From a virus: a stretch of DNA of 20,367 bases. Numbering within the stretch: position 1 is the first letter of the stretch; each line of letters starts with the position of its first letter. The translations under genes were made by a program, and so were the position numbers. Location of the stretch: positions 1 to 20,367 of IMG/VR virus record IMGVR_UViG_3300042292_000125. One strand, written 5' to 3'. Of the stretch, positions 13,191-20,008 are shown in pieces. The notes below the pieces were generated by a model. It worked only from the letters and a program-made list of their open reading frames with translations, did not search any database and was not told the DNA's origin.

Positions 13191-13889
13191 ATGTATAATT
13201 TCCACCAAACTAAGATTTTAAAACATATCAATGAATATACTCCTATGCGAGTAAATGTTGATTTACTCGCACTCTATTACTTAATTGCATATTTTAAATG
13301 CAATAAAATTTTAGAAATAGGATTCTATGAAGGATTAAGTTTTGGATCAATGATAGAAGCAGCACCGCACGGTAGTAGACTGACCGCAATAGACGTAAAT
13401 TTTCGCAATAAATTATTTAACAAATATTACAGTAATGATTCCTTGCATAAAATTTTAAGTTTGATCACAACTAATAGTAAAGATTTTGTCAGCGACCAAA
13501 CTTACGACTTCATTCTAATAGACGGAGATCATTCTTATCCGCAAGCATTTAATGATATTATTAAAGTAATACCAATGTTGGAAAAAACTGGAATATTAAT
13601 GATTGATGATTATGCTTGGCCGGGAGTTGATCAATCAATTAACGAAATGATGATGCGTAATACAGGATTAGTACCATTTATGATAGGAGAACAAACATCG
13701 TGGTGGCACTATCAAAATCATGATGCTTCTGATTTTTTAGATAATGTCATTGACTCGGCATTTTCTTCATTCTGTACATTACCTAATGTAGACTACAAAT
13801 CACATACGGTAAAGAAAATAGAATGTTTACCTGCAATAACAAAGAATAACGATGTGTTTGCACTTATTTGTGAAAAATATAAAATATAA
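13191..13889 (+). CDS. Class I SAM-dependent methyltransferase (Methyltransf_24-like)
   Basis: 232 aa with a Rossmann methyltransferase pattern: KILEIGFYEGLSFGSM (motif I, ExGxxxG, about residues 42-57), an acidic AIDVN strand end (motif II), and YDFILIDGDHSYPQAFNDI (motif IV, DGDHSY being typical of the Methyltransf_24 family), then GILMIDDYAWPGV. The C-terminal part (about 165-232) is unfamiliar and may choose the substrate. Relatives often act on sugars or small molecules in surface-polysaccharide clusters, so glycan or nucleotide modification is plausible but unproven. It is wedged between primase and helicase, with AGA/AAA/ATA-rich codons unlike its neighbours, suggesting recent acquisition. 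Confidence 0.82.
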   Translation: MYNFHQTKILKHINEYTPMRVNVDLLALYYLIAYFKCNKILEIGFYEGLSFGSMIEAAPHGSRLTAIDVNFRNKLFNKYYSNDSLHKILSLITTNSKDFVSDQTYDFILIDGDHSYPQAFNDIIKVIPMLEKTGILMIDDYAWPGVDQSINEMMMRNTGLVPFMIGEQTSWWHYQNHDASDFLDNVIDSAFSSFCTLPNVDYKSHTVKKIECLPAITKNNDVFALICEKYKI

Positions 13890-13892
13890 ATT

Positions 13893-15302
13893 ATGTCTAA
13901 AGAATATTCAGCAGACCTACAAAGGTTATTTTTAGAAATGATGTTACAAGACCCGCAGAGTTATGTGCGGGTGCAGAACATCTACAATCCCGAAAACTTT
14001 GATAGAAGTTTACGTGAAGCCGCTAAATTTATTAAACAGCACAGTGACGAATATAGAACACTACCTACTATTGATCAAGTACAGGCAGTGACTACAGTTA
14101 CACTTAAAAATGTACCTGACTTAACAGAAGATCACTACAGTTGGTTTATGACAGAGTTTGAGGGCTTTACTAAACGTAATGAACTTGAACGTGCAATTCT
14201 TGCGGCAGCTGATATGTTAGAAAAGGGCGAGTATGACCCTGTAGAAAAATTAATTAAAGATGCAGTGCAGATAAGTTTAACCAAAGACATGGGTATAGAA
14301 TACTTTGAAGATCCACGTGCTCGTATTGACAGATATTTTAACAGTGGTGGACAAGTAAGCACTGGTTGGCCACAGATGGATAAGATATTGTATGGCGGCT
14401 TCAGTCGTGGCGAACTTAATATCTTTGCAGGTGGATCTGGTTCAGGTAAATCCTTAGTTATGATGAACATTGCACTTAGTTGGCTTCAAGCTGGACTAAG
14501 TGGTGTGTACGTAACATTAGAATTGAGTGAAGAACTATGTAGTCTGCGTACAGATGCTATGCTTACTGGCATGAGTACCAAAGATATTCGTAAGGATATT
14601 GACACAACTGAACTTAAAGTTAAGATGGTAGGTAAGAAGTCTGGACAGTATCGTGTTAAAGGATTCCCAGCACAGAGTAATGTAAACGACATACGTAGTT
14701 ACTTAAAAGAAGTACAAATACAAACTGGTATTAAGATTGACTTTGTTATGGTGGATTACTTAGATTTAGTAATGCCTGTGTCGATTAAAGTTAATCCCAA
14801 TGACCAGTTTATCAAAGACAAATACGTAGCAGAAGAACTGCGTAACTTGGCTAAAGAACTTAACGTATTATTGGTAACTGCATCGCAACTAAATCGTAGT
14901 GCCGTTGAAGAAATTGAATTCGACCATAGTCATATTGCTGGTGGTATATCTAAGATCAATACAGCAGATAACGTGTTTGGTATCTTTACAAGTCGTGCTA
15001 TGAAAGAACGTGGGCGTTATCAACTGCAATGTATGAAGTCGCGTAGTTCGACTGGTGTAGGACATAAAGTAGATTTAACTTATAATATTGAAACTATGCG
15101 CATTACAGATGAAGGTGAAGAAACCACAGGCGATAGCAATGGTGCTAGTCGCAATATTAACAATGTTCTAAACAACATCAAATCAACATCAACAGTTAAT
15201 AAAGAAACGGGTGAAATTACAAATATGCCAAAAATTAACGCTACAGTTGATAGTAGCAAACTTAAAGGTATGCTTGCTAGTCTAAAGAATAGTGACCAGT
15301 AA
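13893..15302 (+). CDS. 41: T4 gp41-like replicative DNA helicase (DnaB family)
   Basis: Hexameric 5'-3' helicase that drives the fork and partners the gp61 primase. 469 aa, near T4 gp41's 475. The N-terminal helical hairpin domain (about residues 1-130) is followed by a RecA-like core: STGWPQMDKILYGGFSRGEL, Walker A GGSGSGKS (about 180-187), TLELSEELCSLR, Walker B-like FVMVDYLDLV (about 281-290), LLVTASQLNR (sensor) and the GGISKINTADNVFGI region. A Ser/Asn/Thr-rich C-terminal tail (about 405-469) may dock primase or loader. ATG 13893 follows the methyltransferase stop by 3 nt with a poor Shine-Dalgarno. The stop overlaps the next start by one base (TAATG). Confidence 0.93.
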   Translation: MSKEYSADLQRLFLEMMLQDPQSYVRVQNIYNPENFDRSLREAAKFIKQHSDEYRTLPTIDQVQAVTTVTLKNVPDLTEDHYSWFMTEFEGFTKRNELERAILAAADMLEKGEYDPVEKLIKDAVQISLTKDMGIEYFEDPRARIDRYFNSGGQVSTGWPQMDKILYGGFSRGELNIFAGGSGSGKSLVMMNIALSWLQAGLSGVYVTLELSEELCSLRTDAMLTGMSTKDIRKDIDTTELKVKMVGKKSGQYRVKGFPAQSNVNDIRSYLKEVQIQTGIKIDFVMVDYLDLVMPVSIKVNPNDQFIKDKYVAEELRNLAKELNVLLVTASQLNRSAVEEIEFDHSHIAGGISKINTADNVFGIFTSRAMKERGRYQLQCMKSRSSTGVGHKVDLTYNIETMRITDEGEETTGDSNGASRNINNVLNNIKSTSTVNKETGEITNMPKINATVDSSKLKGMLASLKNSDQ

Positions 15303-16432
15303 TGAATGAACAAAAAAATATTCATTGTCCAATGATACACGGCGGCCTCAATATAAATCTTAAAGATTCTGACGGCCAGATAGGATTTAATCAATGTTGT
15401 CTTAGTACAACAAATCTAATAATCGATAATTCATTGGAAAATATATGGAATAATCAAGAATTAGTCGATTTAAGAAAATTAAATAATACCAACAGTTGGA
15501 ATAAAGATTGTTGGGAGTGTGAGAGATTGGAATTTGCAAATAATCCTAGTTTTAGATTGGGTATGCTTGATAAATTTGGAGTTAAAACAAATCTTTCAGG
15601 CCCGCAACGTATAGATTTATTATTTGATTTAAGTTGTAATCTTGCTTGTAGAATATGCGGCCCGAGCTCTAGCACATTTTGGCAAAAGCATCTTAAAGAA
15701 AATAATATATCTTTTGGTAGTTATCCAACTAAATCCAGGATGGATGATATTATTAAAGTTCTTAAATCTTTAGATTTAAGTAATTTGGAAATGGTGCAAT
15801 ATTGCGGTGGCGAAACTTTAATGGGTAATACCTATTGGGAAACAACTAAAATATTAGCTGACTTAATTCCTAATGCTAATGAAAAATTAACTTTAGGATT
15901 TCAAACAAACGGCACCCAACTAATAGATGAAAAATATTATGATCTTATTGAAAAGTTTCATTTAGTTAAATTTATAATAAGTTTAGATGGAGTAGGCGAC
16001 AAATTTAACTATCTTAGATGGCCGGGTGACTGGAATCAGGTAACTGACAATATTTTACAAATGCGAGAAAAATTGCCAGTTAATGTTATGTTTGTGATAC
16101 AGGAAACAGCATGTAATTTAAATCTATTCTATCACGATGACGTTTTATCTTGGGTTAATTCTAATTTTAATAGTAATAGATTGGGAGACATAACTAACTA
16201 TGCTAAACAATTAGTTATGCATAAAACTCTTGATATTAATAACATAACCCAAGAGTATTATAATGCATTGATATCAAAAAATATGACAAATTTATTATCT
16301 CCAAATTGGCAGGAAACTCCTCAAAAAATTAAAGAAATGATTGCAGAAGTTGAAAAGTTTGATAAAATAAGAAATCAAGATTGGAAAAAAACCTTTCCGG
16401 AAGTAGCAAACTTCTATTCTAGATATCTTTAA
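15302..16432 (+). CDS. Radical SAM protein with N-terminal twitch/SPASM-like Cys cluster
   Basis: 376 aa. The radical-SAM [4Fe-4S] motif CNLACRIC (CxxxCxxC at Cys112, 116, 119) opens a TIM-barrel core with YCGGETLMG (GGE motif), GFQTNGT and ISLDGVGDKF. Before the core is a Cys-containing segment (Cys9, QCC near 33-34, CWEC near 68-71) laid out like the auxiliary-cluster half-domain of twitch-type radical SAM enzymes, here N-terminal. Substrate unknown; relatives in phages and surface-sugar loci suggest modification of a sugar, peptide or nucleotide. It begins inside the gp41 stop (1-nt overlap). About nine of eleven Arg codons are AGA/AGG while gp41 uses mainly CGT, so it was probably acquired recently. 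It may work with the methyltransferase on the other side of gp41. Confidence 0.87.
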   Translation: MNEQKNIHCPMIHGGLNINLKDSDGQIGFNQCCLSTTNLIIDNSLENIWNNQELVDLRKLNNTNSWNKDCWECERLEFANNPSFRLGMLDKFGVKTNLSGPQRIDLLFDLSCNLACRICGPSSSTFWQKHLKENNISFGSYPTKSRMDDIIKVLKSLDLSNLEMVQYCGGETLMGNTYWETTKILADLIPNANEKLTLGFQTNGTQLIDEKYYDLIEKFHLVKFIISLDGVGDKFNYLRWPGDWNQVTDNILQMREKLPVNVMFVIQETACNLNLFYHDDVLSWVNSNFNSNRLGDITNYAKQLVMHKTLDINNITQEYYNALISKNMTNLLSPNWQETPQKIKEMIAEVEKFDKIRNQDWKKTFPEVANFYSRYL

Positions 16433-16438
16433 TAAATA
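16431..16438 (+). promoter_or_regulatory. T4/cyanophage-type late promoter (AATAAATA)
   Basis: AATAAATA (16431-16438) overlaps the stop codon of the radical-SAM gene and fits the NATAAATA late consensus. Predicted start near 16444, followed by CGGAG (16446-16450) and the TTG-started gene at 16458. It would drive the whole head-protein cassette. Confidence 0.7.
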
Positions 16439-16457
16439 ATACAAACGGAGCAAGACC

Positions 16458-16706
16458 TTGCAAAAGCGTACACGTAGTATCCTTACTGAGCTAGATGAGC
16501 TATTAGCACACAGGGATAAGGCAAACCTGATTGAAAGCAGAGCTAATAACATCATTAATGGTGCTATTAATCTCATTAATCACATACGTGAAAACTATGA
16601 TGCTGAGCAAGCTGGTGAATTAGAGCGCCGCCTACTTAATGCAATCAAAGGACAAGACCCAGCAAAATTTAGCCGCGGTATTAGGAAATTAAAAGATGAA
16701 GATTAA
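16458..16706 (+). CDS. Small helical protein of the late region (82 aa, TTG start)
   Basis: TTG 16458 is chosen as start because CGGAG lies 7 nt upstream and no ATG occurs early in the frame. The 82-aa product is almost wholly helical and charged: RTRSILTELDELLAHRDKAN, SRANNIINGAINLINHIREN, LERRLLNAIKGQDPAKFSRG, ending KLKDED. The pattern (RTRSIL..EL, ESRxxNIINxAIxLI, LERxLLxAIKxxxPxKF) reminds me of a small conserved protein of T4-like marine phages with no known role. It lies directly behind a late promoter and overlaps the next gene by 11 nt, so it is probably a late protein made with the head-protein cassette. Confidence 0.78.
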   Translation: MQKRTRSILTELDELLAHRDKANLIESRANNIINGAINLINHIRENYDAEQAGELERRLLNAIKGQDPAKFSRGIRKLKDED

Positions 16707-17424
16707 TGAAATATTGGTTGAAGCAGAGCCGATAAAATTAACAGGAAAAACAACACCTACTCAACCTAGAAGTGCGTTGGGCTCGTTCCTTAGAGGTGCA
16801 GGTGCAACTCAAGGAGCAGATGCAGTAGATGCATACGCGAATGCCAATGCTCTTGCTCCCGGAGTTCGTCAAGTTTCGGATCAAGAAACAGATGCGGCTA
16901 ATGCAAAACGAGCAAGATTTATAGCTATAATAAAACAACAAGCAGATCGTCAAGGATCTATATCAATGACTGATATAGGCAAACAGATTCCAAAACAAGG
17001 TGAATATGCAGACCCAGCAAGACGTAGAGAAGCAATTAAAAATGTTGCGCAAGAATTACAACAACAAGGTGTGACAGTAACATCAACTAGCACACCAGCA
17101 GTATCCACAGCTTCCACAACCACTGAGCCATACAGCATAGGCGGGCAACAATTAGATCCCAATAAACCTAGTGATAAAGCAATTATTGATAAACTTAAAA
17201 CTGCACAAGCAGCTAAACCTAAAACTGCGCAAACAACTAAACCTCCTCGACTAAAATCGCAACAACCAGAACAACCTACTGGCTATACTTATTTTACATC
17301 GCCGCCGACTCCACCGCCAGAAGAACAACCAGTGCAACAACCTGCAGAAACTCCGTTGCCGGACATTAGTACACTGACACCGGAAGAACGTGCAGAACTA
17401 CGCCGTAGACTACAGGCCGCATAA
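16696..17424 (+). CDS. Putative internal head protein 1, capsid-targeting N-terminus, disordered
   Basis: 242 aa. The N-terminus MKINEILVE|AEP copies the T4 internal-protein capsid-targeting sequence (MKTYQEFIAE|A), ending in a prohead-protease site (L-V-E|A after residue 9). The body is low-complexity, rich in Gln, Thr, Pro and Ala, with one ordered-looking segment (about residues 75-120: ISMTDIGKQIPKQ, DPARRREAIKNVAQELQQQG). The C-terminal helix module LPDISTLTPEERAEL closely resembles the C-terminus of the next protein. AGGAA lies about 9 nt upstream of the ATG. Inference: packaged in the head with scaffold, trimmed by the phage's gp21-type protease and perhaps injected with the DNA. No enzymatic motif is seen. 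Confidence 0.75.
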   Translation: MKINEILVEAEPIKLTGKTTPTQPRSALGSFLRGAGATQGADAVDAYANANALAPGVRQVSDQETDAANAKRARFIAIIKQQADRQGSISMTDIGKQIPKQGEYADPARRREAIKNVAQELQQQGVTVTSTSTPAVSTASTTTEPYSIGGQQLDPNKPSDKAIIDKLKTAQAAKPKTAQTTKPPRLKSQQPEQPTGYTYFTSPPTPPPEEQPVQQPAETPLPDISTLTPEERAELRRRLQAA

Positions 17425-17426
17425 TT

Positions 17427-18671
17427 ATGAAACTTAACGAATTTAAAAATAACAATAGAGCATACCTATACGAAGGGTTAACTCCTAAGCATAAAAAATT
17501 AATGCAACTATGGGAAAGTGTGGGCACTAAATTAGTCGAAGCACAACTAACGCAAGATCAGATTAGACAGTTATTCCAACAAGTAGAGAAAGGTGCTACA
17601 GCAGGCGGCACTAACCGTACTGCTATTGGTAAAGGTAAAGATGTGGCTAGTGCAGTAGCTCAAGCATACAAAGACTTAAAAGCAAAAGCAATCAACAGCG
17701 AACCGATGCAAAAAGCAGATGCGCTATATGATCAAGCAGCAGAAAAATTAAAACAAGCAACCGGCGGTGATGCCGGAGTTATGCAGTATGTACAAAAGTA
17801 CAGAAACTTTGCTAAAGCGCATCCTGTTGCACAGAGTTTAATCTACGGTGCTCTTATTGCAGCCGCAGGTATTACGGGTGCCGGAGCAGGCGGTGCTGCC
17901 GCACTAGGTCTATTTAAAATTGTAGACAAACTTCTACAAGGCGAGAAGTTTAGCACAGCCGCAGTAGCAGGTGCTGAAACAGGCGCATTGGCATACGGTG
18001 CAGGGCAGCTTGGCCAAGCTGCACGGGGTGGAGATCAAACAACCACAACGTCTACAAACTACAGTCAGTCTACAGATGGTATGCAGGCAACATGGCCATC
18101 ACAAGGAGTAGTACCGCCGGGAATATTAGAAAGATTTCCTCCGGGTTCGTACGAATATACGCAAAATGGTGACTATTGGGAAGTTCTTGATGCCAACGGT
18201 AATAAAATGGCCAACTTTACAGTTGACTCAATGAATGAGTCTTTTGTGTTGACTTCAGCTCAAATTAGATTGTTATTTGAAGGTATAATTGTAGAAGCAG
18301 AGCTATGGAATCAATTTAAATCTGGTATAGGACAAGCTGCCGGCGCGGTGGCAGATAAAGCAAAACAAGTTGGCAAAAATATCACTACTAAGGTTACCGC
18401 AGATAAACTACAAAACGCATGGGTAGCCGCAGGCAGTCCGACTGACAGTGTTGGGGTAGGTAAGATTTTAACTGGTGCCGGTATAGATCCAGAAACAGTA
18501 AAAACAGCCATGCAGTCTATAGGGGTAGAACCAGCAACTGCTACACAACCAGATTACAGCAGAGTACCAGATGTTAGTAAATTGACTCTACAACAAAAAC
18601 AAGAGTTACTAGCACAGTTAGACGCATTAGATGCACAGCAATCTACAGTTAAACAATCGACAGCGCCATGA
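17427..18671 (+). CDS. Putative internal head protein 2, multiple prohead-protease sites
   Basis: 414 aa. The N-terminus MKLNEFKNNNRAYLYE|GL is a capsid-targeting-like leader (cut after Glu16). Further L/I-x-E|A/G sites occur at KLVE|AQ (after 38), LLFE|GI (after 285) and IIVE|AE (after 290), suggesting processing into several peptides. The processing points sit next to two related motifs, LTQDQIRQLF (about 41-50) and LTSAQIRLLF (about 275-284). The middle (about 135-200) is Gly/Ala-rich and hydrophobic (SLIYGALIAAAGITGAGAGG), resembling a membrane-inserting glycine-zipper segment. The C-terminus VPDVSKLTLQQKQEL matches that of protein 1. It starts 2 nt after the preceding stop and ends in an ATGA overlap. 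A packaged, possibly membrane-active ejection protein is inferred. Confidence 0.75.
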   Translation: MKLNEFKNNNRAYLYEGLTPKHKKLMQLWESVGTKLVEAQLTQDQIRQLFQQVEKGATAGGTNRTAIGKGKDVASAVAQAYKDLKAKAINSEPMQKADALYDQAAEKLKQATGGDAGVMQYVQKYRNFAKAHPVAQSLIYGALIAAAGITGAGAGGAAALGLFKIVDKLLQGEKFSTAAVAGAETGALAYGAGQLGQAARGGDQTTTTSTNYSQSTDGMQATWPSQGVVPPGILERFPPGSYEYTQNGDYWEVLDANGNKMANFTVDSMNESFVLTSAQIRLLFEGIIVEAELWNQFKSGIGQAAGAVADKAKQVGKNITTKVTADKLQNAWVAAGSPTDSVGVGKILTGAGIDPETVKTAMQSIGVEPATATQPDYSRVPDVSKLTLQQKQELLAQLDALDAQQSTVKQSTAP

Positions 18672-19924
18672 AATTATTTGAAATTAAAAAACAAACACCG
18701 CAATGGTTACTCGCTGAAGCCGCAGGAGCAAAAGCAGTAAACCCGCATCTCGAACACTTAGAAGACTTAATCTTTAACAGTGGTTATGCAGGTGCACTTG
18801 CGGCACTAGATTACGTAGAAAGTTTACGTGCTATGTTAGCCGAAGGTACAGGCACAACCACACAACTTACAGTTAAATGGGATGGTGCACCAGCAATTAT
18901 CTGCGGCATTGACCCAAGTGATAGTAAGTTTTTCATTGGTACTAAATCAGTATTTGCTAAAGGTGAACCTAAACGTTGCAAAACACCAAAAGACATTGAT
19001 AAATGGTACAGCGCACAACCAGAGCTTGCGGCAAAACTAACAGCATCATTAAAATATCTGTCAAAACTTGGCATTGGTGGTGTAGTGCAAGGCGACTTAA
19101 TGTTTACAGAAGGTGACGTAACCACAGTGTCTATTAACAACGAAGATTGCTATGTGTTCACACCCAACACAATTACCTATGCTGTTCCAGTTAACAGCAA
19201 CTTAGGGCAACGTATTGCTCGAGCTAAACTTGGTATTATATTCCACACCAGCTACGAAGGTGATTCATTGGATGCAATGACAGCAACCTACGGTGTAAAC
19301 GTAAGTGGATTAACACCAACAGCAGACGTATGGTTTGATGACGCAACATATAAAGATTACACTGGCATTGCAAGTTTAACGCCCAGCGAAAATGTCAGCA
19401 TACAAAAACAAATTGCCGCAACGCAGGCAACAATAGAAAAGATTGGGCAAGCTCGTTTTGATATTATACTAAACAACAAAGACTTTGCACGTAGTATTAA
19501 GCCATTTATTAATCAAATGGTTAGACAAGGTGAACAAGTAGGCGAACCTATGCAGTTCCTACAAAAGTTTGTTGATTACTATAACAGCGAGCTAATGAAA
19601 GATATCGAGAACTTGTCGGGTGGTATTGCTGGTCGTGCAGCACAGGCTCGTTTAGTTAAGATTAAAGAAAAAGAACAATGGGTAGCAGACAATGCCAACA
19701 ACCTATTGATCATACTGGCTACATACAAACGAGTTATCGAACTTAAACATGCACTAATGCGCAAACTAGCGCAGGTAGACGGTATTGGCACATTCCAAAA
19801 AACCAACGACGGTTATAAAGTAACTGCACCAGAAGGCTTTGTTGCCTTAGGGCACGATGGCGGAGCAATTAAGCTAGTCGATAGGCTTGAATTCAGCAGA
19901 ACTAACGCACTACGACGTGACTAA
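18668..19924 (+). CDS. Putative packaged nucleotidyltransferase/ligase-like protein
   Basis: 418 aa, ATG overlapping the previous stop. The N-terminus MKLFEIKKQTPQWLLAE|AAG is again a capsid-targeting-like leader with a protease site after residue 17. The body resembles a widespread phage family of unknown function (DUF6267-like, from memory): TVKWDGAPAIICGI (Lys70-x-Asp72-Gly73, like motif I of DNA/RNA ligases and capping enzymes), FFIGTKSVFAKG, GVVQGDLMFT (about 138-147, similar to ligase motif III), VFTPNTITYAVP and ARAKLGIIFHTSY. The C-terminal third is helical. Inference: a covalent-nucleotidyltransferase-fold enzyme carried in the head and delivered to the cell, comparable in logistics to T4 Alt. 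Catalytic activity cannot be confirmed by eye. Confidence 0.8.
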   Translation: MKLFEIKKQTPQWLLAEAAGAKAVNPHLEHLEDLIFNSGYAGALAALDYVESLRAMLAEGTGTTTQLTVKWDGAPAIICGIDPSDSKFFIGTKSVFAKGEPKRCKTPKDIDKWYSAQPELAAKLTASLKYLSKLGIGGVVQGDLMFTEGDVTTVSINNEDCYVFTPNTITYAVPVNSNLGQRIARAKLGIIFHTSYEGDSLDAMTATYGVNVSGLTPTADVWFDDATYKDYTGIASLTPSENVSIQKQIAATQATIEKIGQARFDIILNNKDFARSIKPFINQMVRQGEQVGEPMQFLQKFVDYYNSELMKDIENLSGGIAGRAAQARLVKIKEKEQWVADNANNLLIILATYKRVIELKHALMRKLAQVDGIGTFQKTNDGYKVTAPEGFVALGHDGGAIKLVDRLEFSRTNALRRD

Positions 19925-19937
19925 AAACAAACATTAT

Positions 19938-19956
19938 TGCATAGAATTTTTATGCA
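19938..19956 (+). other. Weak hairpin between late genes
   Basis: TGCATA (19938-19943) and TATGCA (19951-19956) can pair around a 7-nt loop just before the next late promoter. There is no downstream T-tract, so it is a poor terminator candidate. Confidence 0.3.
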
Positions 19957-19959
19957 GAT

Positions 19960-19967
19960 GATAAATA
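19960..19967 (+). promoter_or_regulatory. T4/cyanophage-type late promoter (GATAAATA)
   Basis: GATAAATA (19960-19967) matches the NATAAATA late consensus. Predicted start near 19973. The leader carries TTAGGAG (19995-20001) before the ATG at 20009 of a virion-type gene. Confidence 0.78.
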
Positions 19968-20008
19968 AAAGTATGCGCGAAAGCGTAACATAAATTAGGA
20001 GAAATAAC

